Positions 46,548-55,227 of a stretch of DNA of 64,000 nucleotides are shown one piece after another; the stretch's first letter is position 1, and every line of letters begins with the position of its first letter. The DNA lies in contig JACJWF010000012.1 in the NCBI GenBank assembly GCA_020637295.1, forward strand, positions 1 to 64,000. The letters run 5' to 3'. Both the position numbers and the translations under genes were made by a program. The DNA comes from Acidimicrobiaceae bacterium. Its GTDB lineage: Bacteria; Actinomycetota; Acidimicrobiia; Acidimicrobiales; Ilumatobacteraceae. The notes under the pieces are model-generated. The model was not told where the DNA came from and ran no database searches. It saw nothing but the letters and a program-made list of their open reading frames with translations.

Positions 46548-47357
46548 GTGCGTCGAACTTTCGCCGGGCTGGTCTTTGGCCTCGCCTATGCCTGTGCCAG
46601 CCTGGCGGTGTCGGGCTTCATGCTGCAACGAACCGCCTTCGACCCGGGGAGCTCCGCGGCTGCGGCGGATGTCGTCCTCGGGGACAACGCCATCAAGGCC
46701 CAGTTGGTGGACATCATCGCCACCGCTGCCGCGGGGCAGCTGGGGCTCGACCAGACCCAGGTGCGCCAGACCGTGGAGCTGGTGGCCGACCACCCCGACG
46801 GGCAGAAGATCCTGGCGGAGGTCATCCACGACGCCCACGCCCACCTCATCGGCGAGCAGCCGGAGCCGGTGCAGATCACACCGGACCAGCTGGTCCTGAT
46901 CCTCCGCACCCAGGCTGCCGCCGCGCTGCCGGCGATCACGCTGCCCGTGCCGAAGATCACCGCGCTGGACATCACCCGCAAGATCCTCGACTGGATGGTC
47001 CCGCTGGCGGCCATCGCCACCGTGATCCTCATCGTGCTCGGGATCTTCGCCCACCCGGAGAAGCCGGCGCTGCTGCGCAGCCTGGCGCTGGGCCTGGTGC
47101 TGCTGGCGCTGTTGGTGGGCCTGCTCGGCTACATCGTGCCGCGGCTGGTGATCCCGCTGCTGGACTCCAGCCCCTGGGCCAACGTCTCGGCCCGGCTGGC
47201 CGACGACTCGCTCCCGCTGGTGATCGGGATGGAGCTGGTGCTGATCGGCGGCGCGCTGGCGCTGTTCGCCGGGTCCGGCATGATCAACCGCCGCCGGCGC
47301 TGGAACACACCGGTCAGCAGCTACCGCTACAGCGAAGACCGCCGCTGGAGCGTCTGA
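46548..47357 (+). CDS. Membrane protein of unknown function
   Basis: A 269-residue protein with a GTG start. It has an N-terminal anchor (GLVFGLAYACASLAVSGFML), an external domain of about 110 residues (GQLGLDQTQVRQTVELVADH) and three C-terminal helices (near 150, 175 and 225), then a basic tail. I do not recognise a family. It is the last backbone gene before the accessory island; its stop is about 50 bp from the first island sequence. Confidence 0.75.
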   Translation: MRRTFAGLVFGLAYACASLAVSGFMLQRTAFDPGSSAAAADVVLGDNAIKAQLVDIIATAAAGQLGLDQTQVRQTVELVADHPDGQKILAEVIHDAHAHLIGEQPEPVQITPDQLVLILRTQAAAALPAITLPVPKITALDITRKILDWMVPLAAIATVILIVLGIFAHPEKPALLRSLALGLVLLALLVGLLGYIVPRLVIPLLDSSPWANVSARLADDSLPLVIGMELVLIGGALALFAGSGMINRRRRWNTPVSSYRYSEDRRWSV

Positions 47358-47410
47358 CCGGGGGCCTATCTGGCCGCCTAGGGCGCCGCCTGGATGTCGA
47401 CGATGCCCCG
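47358..47410. other. Left junction of the accessory island
   Basis: Between the backbone membrane-protein stop and the point where relaxase-like sequence begins. GGGCGCC here is also present at the right junction, but 7 bp in high-GC DNA is not evidence of an attachment site. Confidence 0.4.
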
Positions 47411-49056
47411 CCGGCGACGGAGGCATCGTCGAGCGGGTCCGGGCTCTCACGGACAGAGTGATGGCCTCCCCCGAAGCCGGCGGGATCATCACCGACGTGA
47501 TCGGCGCCGCCTCGACCGTGCAACTCACCGACGTCCGCCGCTTCACCACCCCGTGGGAAGGCCCCGCCTCACTCCAACTCCGCGACGGCCACACCCATAT
47601 CGCCGGCACCTACGACACCCACCAGCGGATCATCGGCGTCACCGCCGACACCGCCAACGCCCGCATCGTCACCGACTGGTTCACCGACCGCCAAGCCGGC
47701 CTCGACACCGTGATTGTCGCCGACACCAACGCCGAGGCCGGCGAACTCGCCGCGCTCGCCCAAACCCTCCTCCGCGACGCCGGCCTCGTGCAGGCGGGGG
47801 TCGTCGAGTTGATGGACCACAACCTCGCCGGCATCGGCGACATCATCCAGACCCGCCGCAACGATGCCGACCTCATTGCTTCCGACGGCCGCCGGGTCGC
47901 CAACCGCGACACCTGGCGCGTTCTGTCCGCCGGCCCCGACGGCGTCATCGCCCAACGCGCCAACAGCAGCGCGGCCACCGTCGAGTTCCCGCTCCGCTAC
48001 CTCGCCCACCACGCCCAACTCGCCTACGCCGGCACCATCCACGCCGTCCAAGGCCGCACCGTCGACGGCTGCCGCGCCCTGATCACCCCGACCACCGGCG
48101 CCTCCGCCCTCTACGTCGGCATGACCCGCGGCCGCCACACCAACACCGCCTACTGCCACACCGACGGCCACGACCACCACGAACACGGCACCGGCCACCT
48201 CGACCCGACCGCCGCCTTCCAAGCCGCCATGCGTCGAGACGACCGCGAACACTCCGCCCGCTCCACCCTCCGCGACACCCTCAACAAAGAATCCTCGATC
48301 GCCACGCTCCAGATGCAGCTCGCCGAGACCGCCCGCCTCGCCGCCAGCGAAACCTGGCACTCCTGGGCCAACCACCACCTCAAGCCACACCAGCTCGCCC
48401 GCATCGGCAACGACCCGGACCGTGGACGCATCATCGAAGCACTCGCGACACTGGTCGGACGCGCCGACCTCGGCCGATCACTCACGACCGCCACCGCCGA
48501 GGTCGACTGGCGCCACGATGATCTCGCCCGCCGAGTCGCCGGCGCCATCTATGACTACCGCGACCGACAAGGCACCGCCGCGCAGCCCCACGTCCTCGAC
48601 CCTGACCGCAGCTGGCGGCCACTAGTCGACGCGTCGCTGCTCGAACGGCACGTCGTCGAACTCCACGACGCCATCCAGGAACGGTCCCGCATGCTCAGCG
48701 CCGGCGCAGCCGCTGCGCTCCCGCCCTGGTGGCCGACTGGCGTCCCACACGATGTGGACCTCGCCGGCGACATCGCCGTCTACCGTGACACATGGGGACT
48801 CACCGACGAAGCCGACGCGCTCGGCGACACGCCCGCAGACACCGCCGGACGGCGACTATCCGAGTGGACGGTTCTGCGGCGTCGGTTGATGGAAGTTGTT
48901 GACCACAGCCTCGCCGACGACCACGCCCTCAATTTCGCGGAAGCGCTCTCGACGCTGCGAACCTGGAACTCCGAACGTGCAGCCTCCGCCGCTGTTGGCC
49001 ATCGCCCGCCGCAGATGGAGCACGACCTCGCTGCCTCCTGGGGTGCAGAACCGTGA
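47411..49056 (+). pseudogene. C-terminal part of a MobF/TraA-type relaxase-helicase
   Basis: The frame encodes the last 530 or so residues of a conjugative relaxase with a RecD-like helicase domain. Late helicase motifs are clear: YAGTIHAVQGRTVDGCRAL (motif V region) and ALYVGMTRGRHTNTAYC (motif VI). The relaxase domain, Walker A and Walker B are missing, and family-like sequence begins abruptly near 47411 (GGIVERVRALTDRVMAS) without a start codon; GTG 47458 is the first possible one. The gene is truncated at its 5' end by the island junction. Its stop overlaps the next gene (GTGA). Confidence 0.82.
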
Positions 49057-49559
49057 CGGCTGACTCTCGGCTCAACGAAGCGGTCACTGCATTGGTGAAC
49101 GAGGTTGCGGCACTCCGACACCGACTCGACGCACTCGAGAGCGGCCCAGCTCGGCAGCTTGCCGCCGAAGGTGCCGAGAACGAGTCCTTCGAGCAGATCA
49201 TGCCCCAGCGCGTCGAGATCAACCCTGATCCGGCCGTCGCCGATTGGTGGTCCACCCGGCTTGCGGCGTGGGTCCGCTGGCTCGTTCACACCTACCGCTT
49301 GCAGGAGACAGTGCCACCCTGTTGGGCCGAGCATCCCCAGCTCGTCGAGGAACTCACCGCCTCCTGGCTCATGTGGCACGACGCCTGGCTGACCCCATCG
49401 ACACCAGCCTCGCCGACTCACTGGCACGCCGCTCTCGCAGCGGCAGTAGCACGCATACGGAGTCTCTGGCCCGTCGCCTGCACCACCGCTGGCCACAAGT
49501 CGTCCTTTCCGCCTCCATGGCAACGGGGTAACGTTCGTGTGGCTGACCCGCGCGTGTGA
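49053..49559 (+). CDS. DUF4913-like conjugative-element protein
   Basis: A 168-residue protein. A coiled start (NEVAALRHRLDALESG) leads to the domain WWSTRLAAWVRWLVHTYRL, CWAEHPQLVEELTASWLMW, HDAWL. This fits the DUF4913 family found beside relaxase genes in actinobacterial mobile elements. The GTG start overlaps the relaxase stop, so the pair was co-translated. The C-terminal 40 residues look unconserved. Confidence 0.7.
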   Translation: MTADSRLNEAVTALVNEVAALRHRLDALESGPARQLAAEGAENESFEQIMPQRVEINPDPAVADWWSTRLAAWVRWLVHTYRLQETVPPCWAEHPQLVEELTASWLMWHDAWLTPSTPASPTHWHAALAAAVARIRSLWPVACTTAGHKSSFPPPWQRGNVRVADPRV

Positions 49560-49842
49560 GTCCCGCGGTGTGCTCGGGATTGCGTGGCGCGTTCCTTGGT
49601 GGCTGTCAGGTGCCGGGTTCGAGTTCGGCGGTGACGGCGGGGTCAGTATCGCGCGTGGTGGTGAGTTTGGCGATGGAGGCTTCGGAGAAGTAGCGGGGGG
49701 GCGACGGCAGGAGCACCACCGAGGATCACGCCGATGGCTCACCGACTGGTGGACCTACGAATCCCCACCACGCCACGGGGGCTCCATCCGACCGAGCGAC
49801 TTGAACTGAGGCGCTCGCTTCGTCGGGGCACATCCGCGCCTG
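49560..49842. other. Spacer without a recognisable gene
   Basis: 283 bp between the DUF4913-like gene and the convergent acetyltransferase remnant. Open frames here are short and of low complexity (Gly- or Pro-rich). I see no gene. Confidence 0.4.
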
Positions 49843-50159
49843 TCAACGTTGACGAGCTACCCGCAACCGGCCACGCTCGATCCAACGAAGGCGTTCAGCG
49901 CTGTTCTGGAACCGATCCCGCCAGATCGATGCGATCACCACATCGCTGAACCCATATCCGTTCCACTGGTGGCCAGCTAGTACGCCCTCGGTTTGAAGGA
50001 ATCCTCTGCCGACTGATGATGCGTACTGCCCGACCGCATCTGTCGTGGCCTCAACGTAGACCTTTCGCAGTGGAAACTCGGAGAAGGCGTACTCAAGAAG
50101 TTGTACAAAGGCCACGAGGCCCACCCCAGTGTGGTGCAGCGACGGCTCGACCATCACTA

Positions 50160-51107
50160 GACCTGCGCGAGGTTTCGCTGCGTGAGCTGTGGGGTCCGCG
50201 GGCGTGAGCTCCTGGGTGGGCAGCATCGTGGGTCTATGACCTCCCATGACCTGCCCACGCCAGAAGCTCTGACCCGTACTGTGCCTCATCTGTCGCCTGC
50301 CGCGCTGGCATACCTGATCGAGCAGATCACTCCGCTGCTGCCACCGCCGGCGCGTCGCGGGCCCAAGGGCATGCCGATCATCGATCGCGTGCAACTCGCG
50401 CTGTCGCATCTGCGTGAAGGAGTCTCGCTGCGAGGCCTGGCCCGAGTGCGCGCGATCCCGGCGACGACCCTGCGCGACAACGTCAACCCCGTCCTCGCCG
50501 CGTTCGAACAACTGCTCCCGGTGCTCCCCGACGGCACCCGCATCGACGACTTCGACGACATCGCCCGCTGGTGCGCCGAACACGGCGCAACGATCATCGT
50601 TGACGGCACCGAGTTCAGCGTCGCCAGACCCGCTGACCAGGAAGAACAACGCCGGTTCTACTCGGGGAAACGCAAGTCCCACACGACCAAGACGATCGCC
50701 ATCACCGACACCGAGTCGAACCTGCTGTGGGCGACACCGCTCGTTGCTGGCACCACCCACGACCTCACCGCCCTGCGCGACGCCAACCTCGCCGTTCACC
50801 TCGACAACACCGGCCTCGACGTCCTCGCTGACTCCGGGTTCCAAGGACTCCAGCGCGAAGTCAACTGGCTCGAGCTCCCGACCCGACGACACCAGGACCG
50901 GCCGCTGACCATCGTTGACCGGTTCTTCAACACCGTGCTCGCACGAGCCCGCGTCCGAGTCGAACACGGCATCGGACGACTCAAGCAATGGCGCTGCCTC
51001 ACCGCCCACAAGCAGAACCGCCACCAGATCGAACGATGGCTACCAACATGCTGGGCCCTCACCTCCTACCAACAGGCATGGCCCCGCTGAACAAACCCCG
51101 CGCAGGT
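50160..51107 (+). mobile_element. IS5-superfamily-like insertion sequence, complete
   Basis: A 948-bp element. Ends are inverted repeats ACCTGCGCGAGGTTT (50161-50175) and its partner at 51093-51107, matching at 14 of 15. It is flanked by CTA at 50157-50159 and 51108-51110. One intact DDE transposase is inside. The short element, single ORF and small duplication fit the IS5 superfamily. Confidence 0.88.
50236..51090 (+). CDS. DDE transposase (IS5 superfamily, DDE_Tnp_4)
   Basis: A 284-residue transposase. An N-terminal helix-turn-helix (VQLALSHLREGVSLRGLARV) precedes the catalytic domain with D in IIVDGTEFSV, D in LDVLADSGFQGLQ and E in RVRVEHGIGRLKQW. All three acidic residues are present, so it is probably active. 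ATG 50236 (MTSHDLPTP) is chosen over an upstream frame that begins inside the terminal repeat region. Confidence 0.9.
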   Translation: MTSHDLPTPEALTRTVPHLSPAALAYLIEQITPLLPPPARRGPKGMPIIDRVQLALSHLREGVSLRGLARVRAIPATTLRDNVNPVLAAFEQLLPVLPDGTRIDDFDDIARWCAEHGATIIVDGTEFSVARPADQEEQRRFYSGKRKSHTTKTIAITDTESNLLWATPLVAGTTHDLTALRDANLAVHLDNTGLDVLADSGFQGLQREVNWLELPTRRHQDRPLTIVDRFFNTVLARARVRVEHGIGRLKQWRCLTAHKQNRHQIERWLPTCWALTSYQQAWPR

Positions 51108-51367
51108 CTACTGATGCACGCGCGGTGAGGTCGCGACCGTGTATCGCATAAAGCATTGACAGTCCGGCGACTCGGTCCCTGCAGCGAATCGTCAGGCCAA
51201 GAGCGAGATCCTCCGTGATCGCCTGCCAGAACGCGGCCACATTCATTTGCGGTGACCAATTTGAGCCATAGGTCGCTCGGACAGTCCCCTGTCTGTCAGG
51301 GTGAGGTGAGACACCTGGTGTAGCGGTTCTTCACTCCTCCAGGGCGAGAACGGAATCACTGAATCTG

Positions 51368-51799
51368 ATGACTTTGACCATTGCGGATCTTGATCGCGCC
51401 CACACTGGTGGTATGGATGAGATCGACCCATCAGCCCGTCCGCGACGACGGACCTTCACCGCTGCAGAGAAGCTCGCGTACTTGGACGAGTACGACGCGT
51501 TGCCCAAGGGCAGCCCGGAACGGGGCGCGTTGTTGCGGCGTGAGGGCTTGTACTCGTCGCACCTGTCGGAGTGGCGCAAGCAACGCGACAACGGCGCCCT
51601 GGCCGGTCTCACGGCCAAGCCGAGGGCGGATCGACGGTCGGCGGCGGATGTCGAACTGGGTCGTTCCCGCCAGCGGGTGGCCCGCCTTGAGGCCGAACTC
51701 GAACGCACGAAGATGGCGTTGGAGATCATGGGAAAAGCGCACGCGCTCTTGGAACTCATCTCCGAGAGCGCGGACACCGAGCCGAGGTCGAAGCAGTGA
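51368..51799 (+). CDS. IS3-family transposase subunit A
   Basis: A 143-residue OrfA (129 if it starts at ATG 51413, MDEIDPSARP). The helix-turn-helix RRTFTAAEKLAYLDEYDA is followed by the leucine-zipper-like RQRVARLEAELERTKMALEI. Its stop overlaps the OrfB GTG (GTGA). In most IS3 elements OrfAB is made by frameshifting; here simple coupling is visible. Confidence 0.88.
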   Translation: MTLTIADLDRAHTGGMDEIDPSARPRRRTFTAAEKLAYLDEYDALPKGSPERGALLRREGLYSSHLSEWRKQRDNGALAGLTAKPRADRRSAADVELGRSRQRVARLEAELERTKMALEIMGKAHALLELISESADTEPRSKQ

Positions 51800-52806
51800 T
51801 CGACGATCACTTCGACGACCTCGCCAAGGCGACGTGCACTCGGCGGGCGGCGAGTCTGCTCGGCCGGCCGCGGGCCAGCCACTACCGGCACGTCAAGGGT
51901 CCGCTCCACGGGCCGCCGGCACCACGCCCGGCACCCGCCAACGCCCTGTCCGAGGCGGAACGTCAACGGGTGCTCACGGTGTTGCGGTCGCCGGAGTTCT
52001 GCGATCTCGCACCCGCGCAGGTGTGGGCCCGCCTGCTCGACGACGGCATCTACCTGTGCTCGATCCGCACCATGTACCGGCTCTTGGCGATCGCTGGCGA
52101 GAACCGGGAACGACGCCGGCAGCGCACCCACCCTGCCCGCAAGAAGCCTGAGTTGATCGCGACCGCACCGAACCAGGTGTGGTCGTGGGACATCACGAAG
52201 CTGCAGGGGCCCGAGCGTGGCATCTACTACGAGCTGTTCGTGATCATCGACATCTACTCGCGCTACGTGATCGCCTGGACCGTCGCCGCTGCAGAAACCG
52301 GCGAGCTCGCCAAGGACTTCATCGACGCGGCGATCGCCACCCAGGGCATCGCACGAGGGCAACTCACCTTGCACGCGGACCGGGGCACCTCGATGACTTC
52401 CAAGCCCGTCGCTCAGCTTCTCGTCGATCTCGGCGTCGCACGATCCCACTCGCGGCCGCACGTGTCGAACGACAACCCGTACTCGGAGGCCGGGTTCAAG
52501 ACACTCAAGTACTGCCCGGCGTTTCCCGGCACGTTCGGCTCGATCCACGACGCCCGAGCGTTCTGCGACACGTTCTTCGCGTACTACAACCACGAACACC
52601 GCCACTCCGGCATCGGGCTCCACACCCCAGCCAGCGTGCACTACGGCACCGCAACCGAAATCCGCGCACACCGCGCCGCCACTCTCGACGCCGCCTACAC
52701 CGCCAACCCCGACCGCTTCCGCGGTCGCCGACCAACCCCACCCCGACTACCCACCACCGCCTGGATCAACGACCCCTCACGCGAGGCCAAGATCCAAAGC
52801 AAGTAA
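51796..52806 (+). CDS. IS3-family transposase subunit B (integrase core)
   Basis: A 336-residue OrfB. An HTH_21-like region (VWARLLDDGIYLCSIRTMYR) precedes the rve integrase core with the DDE residues in VWSWDITKLQGP, TLHADRGTSMTS and NPYSEAGFKTLKY. All are present. GTG start, coupled to OrfA. Confidence 0.92.
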   Translation: MIDDHFDDLAKATCTRRAASLLGRPRASHYRHVKGPLHGPPAPRPAPANALSEAERQRVLTVLRSPEFCDLAPAQVWARLLDDGIYLCSIRTMYRLLAIAGENRERRRQRTHPARKKPELIATAPNQVWSWDITKLQGPERGIYYELFVIIDIYSRYVIAWTVAAAETGELAKDFIDAAIATQGIARGQLTLHADRGTSMTSKPVAQLLVDLGVARSHSRPHVSNDNPYSEAGFKTLKYCPAFPGTFGSIHDARAFCDTFFAYYNHEHRHSGIGLHTPASVHYGTATEIRAHRAATLDAAYTANPDRFRGRRPTPPRLPTTAWINDPSREAKIQSK

Positions 52807-53595
52807 CCCCGCTCGTGTCTCAAACCCCTTGACAGGTTCCGGAGCGCTACCGACCGCAGCGTATCCATTTGAATAATTCGTTATGACGTCCTTGACTCCT
52901 GCCCACGCTCTGAGACTGCTCCGCCTAGAGCCAACAGCAAGGTCCTCCGAGTACTCGTAGGTCTCAAAGCCGGGGTCTGGGTTGTAGGTTCCGAGTGGAC
53001 TGCTCGACCCATGCTGCTTCGCTATCAGTTGGGCCCAGTCATCCGACTCGGGATACGCCGAGTGCGCCGCATTGGTTCCGCATCCGGTCATTCGCGGTTC
53101 CCGACCGGACACAACTGCGCCATCGTACATCTGGGTCTCTGTACCACCGACGTGGTCAAGCGAGCGCGCATGCGCCGTCTCGTGCAGAGTCGTATTTGGC
53201 AGAGACCCGGGAACGGCCAGCGTCGCAAGCGGGCTCTTGATGTTCACGACCGGCACACCGTTGGTGCACACCGTGTTACTTTGACCCGTTCCCGACAGAC
53301 CGCGGACGAGCTGAATGCCTCCGGTGTTGACTTCTGTCGACGTCAGAATGTGGGCACCTCCGACGTCGAGAAACGCATTCCATTTCTCGATCGCCTGCCG
53401 AGCTAGGATCTTCTCATCGGCCGTCCAAGATCCCGCTCCATCCACGAACCTATACTCCAAGTGCTGAACGAAAGCGATCCCACCGCAGGCGGTCGGATCG
53501 TCGTTGCGGTCGAACGCAGACGTGCTCGCACTCTGCGCTCCGACAACGGCCATGGCCGAGGCCACTTTGAACCTTAGGTATCGTCGGAAGCTCAC
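52777..53595 (-). pseudogene. Secreted metzincin-like protease, 3' end replaced by IS3
   Basis: The frame opens with GTG 53595 and a signal peptide (VSFRRYLRFKVASAMAVVGA). The protease domain has LHETAHARSLDHVGGTETQM. This is HExxHxxxxxH followed by a Met, the spacing of metzincin/matrixin-type zinc proteases, with Ser where Gly is usual. Host-derived sequence ends at 52835 (SAPEP). The last 18 residues (VKGFETRAG...) and the stop come from the IS3 end, so the C-terminus is chimeric. About 250 residues of original protein remain, possibly still folded. Confidence 0.72.
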
Positions 53596-54053
53596 GATAG
53601 AAGAGTACGGCTTCGGTTTTCCCCTTGTCAAGGCCCTTGTGGACAGCAGGACGAGCAGACGGAGCACGGCTTCCCACGATGAGGGCGCGGCTGACACCAG
53701 CCTCAAACTGTCGGCACCCTTGATGCCAGGCCAGGAAGATCGTTGTCGATTGCGTGCGTGTGATGGCACCAACTCGATGATGATCGTGGAACCGTGATGT
53801 CCGGTGGGTGGTGATCGCAGTTGGGTGGGCCGTCTCCGAGCCATGACCAGGCCTGAAGTCAATGGCAGATGCAGGTGCCGCCACCGGTACCGCGGTCCGC
53901 GTCAGCGCAAAGCGGACACGTCAGTGGCCGACCGTGCGGGGACGAAGTGAGCACCCCCGAACAAGACGACACACTCGACGTGGCCGCATTCGAGTATCGG
54001 CGTTCTCGTCAGCCCGTCCGCGCCGGCATACACCGCGCAGGAACCGAACACAC
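53596..54053. other. Region without a supported gene
   Basis: 458 bp between two minus-strand secreted-protein genes. Several open frames of 90-140 codons overlap here on both strands, but their composition (Arg-rich, or no recognisable motif) gives no support. It may hold decayed element sequence. Confidence 0.4.
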
Positions 54054-54602
54054 TCAAGCACACGCTGCGACGCCACTGATGGTTCGAGACGGCGTCGCCG
54101 GCACAAGCAGATCGGGCGAACTGCTCGGATACTGCGTAAAGAGCCACTGCGTCGAGAATGGGTTCCACCCAAGCCATGCCTCTGCCGACCCACCCCCGTA
54201 GTAACTTCTGTGCTGAGTACCGTAACCGTCGATGTAGATAGCGGCGCTAAGTCGCGGCTGGCCGTAAGGGTCTGAAGCAGTCTGAAAGCCCGTCCATGAC
54301 CAAGCATTCATCACGCCTCCATTGTTGGATCCGATGATGCCATTCTGCGCGACGGCTAACCACCACGTTGTCAGATAGCCGAACACGCCATCTACGGTCA
54401 AGGAACATCCATTGGAGTTTACGATCGCCTGGACAAATCCGGACATGTTCGAGTACTGGTAACTCGAACTACTCACAGTATACCCCGCAGATGCCCAGTC
54501 AAATGTCCCTAGGCCGGAGCCCGCCTCTGCGACTGGCGGGCTGGGCACCAGTATTGGCGCGATAGCCAGCGCTGCGCAGAACGCGGCACGTCGTATCTTC
54601 AT
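54054..54602 (-). CDS. Secreted protein with peptidoglycan-binding-like repeat
   Basis: A 182-residue protein. The signal peptide is MKIRRAAFCAALAIAPILVP with a likely cut after VAEAG. The middle (FVQAIVNSNGCSLTVDGVFG, then YLTTWWLAVAQ) resembles the PG_binding_1 repeat, which normally reads VDGxFGxxTxxAVxxFQ. The C-terminus is rich in Trp, Tyr and Ser. It may bind cell wall. It follows the lipoprotein gene by 3 bp, so they are likely co-transcribed. GC is visibly lower than the backbone. Confidence 0.72.
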   Translation of the reverse strand: MKIRRAAFCAALAIAPILVPSPPVAEAGSGLGTFDWASAGYTVSSSSYQYSNMSGFVQAIVNSNGCSLTVDGVFGYLTTWWLAVAQNGIIGSNNGGVMNAWSWTGFQTASDPYGQPRLSAAIYIDGYGTQHRSYYGGGSAEAWLGWNPFSTQWLFTQYPSSSPDLLVPATPSRTISGVAACA

Positions 54603-54605
54603 GGC

Positions 54606-55157
54606 CTAACCTTCCGTTGCTCCCTGCAAGACTGCCTCTATCTGCGCAAGGGAAGAGTCATTTGGCTCAAAGCTCGACTGCTGCAGTGATATGAGCAGCC
54701 ATCCACCCTCAACTGTGGCCGTCGCCACAAGTTCAGAGCCATTTTCGAATCCCACATCGTAGACTTCCCACCGCAAGCCACCTTCTTGAACCACCATGAT
54801 CGGACTGAATCCAACCTTTGGCTCGACGCTCTGGAGCGTCAATCGAAGAGATGTCTCGTTCGGAAGAACCCATAGTGAGGTCTGTATCACCTCGGGCGGC
54901 AGTTGAACTGGCTCGGGCCTCTCGCTTGGCAGCGACCCCGCGGGAAGATGGAAGACAACACCCCCAAGCTCCACAGCTTGCGTGGAATCGAGTGAGGTAG
55001 GTGTCTCAAGTGGAATCCCCTGAGTGACGGTCACTGTAGTATCCGGCTGGCTCCAGGCAGGGCCAGAAGTCGCGGCGGGAGCGCCACAACTCGAGATCAC
55101 ACCGGCGGCAATTACCCAGGCCATTGCGCCAATGATCGGGTGCCTCCAGCTGTTCAT
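54606..55157 (-). CDS. Lipoprotein of unknown function
   Basis: A 183-residue exported lipoprotein. The signal peptide ends in VISSC (Cys about 24). A Thr-rich stretch follows, then a beta-rich domain (AVELGGVVFHLPAGSLP, RLTLQSVEPKVGFSPIMVVQ). No family recognised. It lies 3 bp from the secreted peptidoglycan-binding-like gene, and base composition suggests acquisition with the island. Confidence 0.75.
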   Translation of the reverse strand: MNSWRHPIIGAMAWVIAAGVISSCGAPAATSGPAWSQPDTTVTVTQGIPLETPTSLDSTQAVELGGVVFHLPAGSLPSERPEPVQLPPEVIQTSLWVLPNETSLRLTLQSVEPKVGFSPIMVVQEGGLRWEVYDVGFENGSELVATATVEGGWLLISLQQSSFEPNDSSLAQIEAVLQGATEG

Positions 55158-55227
55158 GCTCCGATGATAAACTCAGGTCCTTGGAGTGTCAATCGACCAT
55201 TCTTCAACAGCGAAGTCGAGGTAACGC

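Larger units (their letters stand above)
49843..51246 (-). pseudogene. GNAT acetyltransferase split by an insertion sequence
   Basis: The 5' part (51246 to 51108) encodes MNVAAFWQAITEDLALGL to LTARASV; the 3' part (from 50159) encodes VMVEPSLHHTGVGLVAF on to the stop at 49843. Removing the IS and one copy of the 3-bp CTA duplication restores an uninterrupted 150-codon frame. Motifs resemble GNAT enzymes (HHTGVGLVAFVQLLEYAF, RKVYVEATTDAVGQYASSVGRGF). The target is unknown. Confidence 0.82.
51294..52834 (+). mobile_element. IS3-family insertion sequence, apparently complete
   Basis: A 1541-bp element with two overlapping ORFs. Ends are imperfect inverted repeats: TGTCAGGGTGAGGTGAGACAC at 51294-51314 and GTGTCTCAAACCCCTTGACA at 52815-52834. 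I see no clear target duplication, which suggests later rearrangement or a wrong end by a few bases. Confidence 0.82.

Noticed and set aside
53862..54275. 137-codon + strand open frame in the island
   Set aside because: Arg-rich, overlaps the secreted-protein gene on the other strand and shows no motif or ribosome site.
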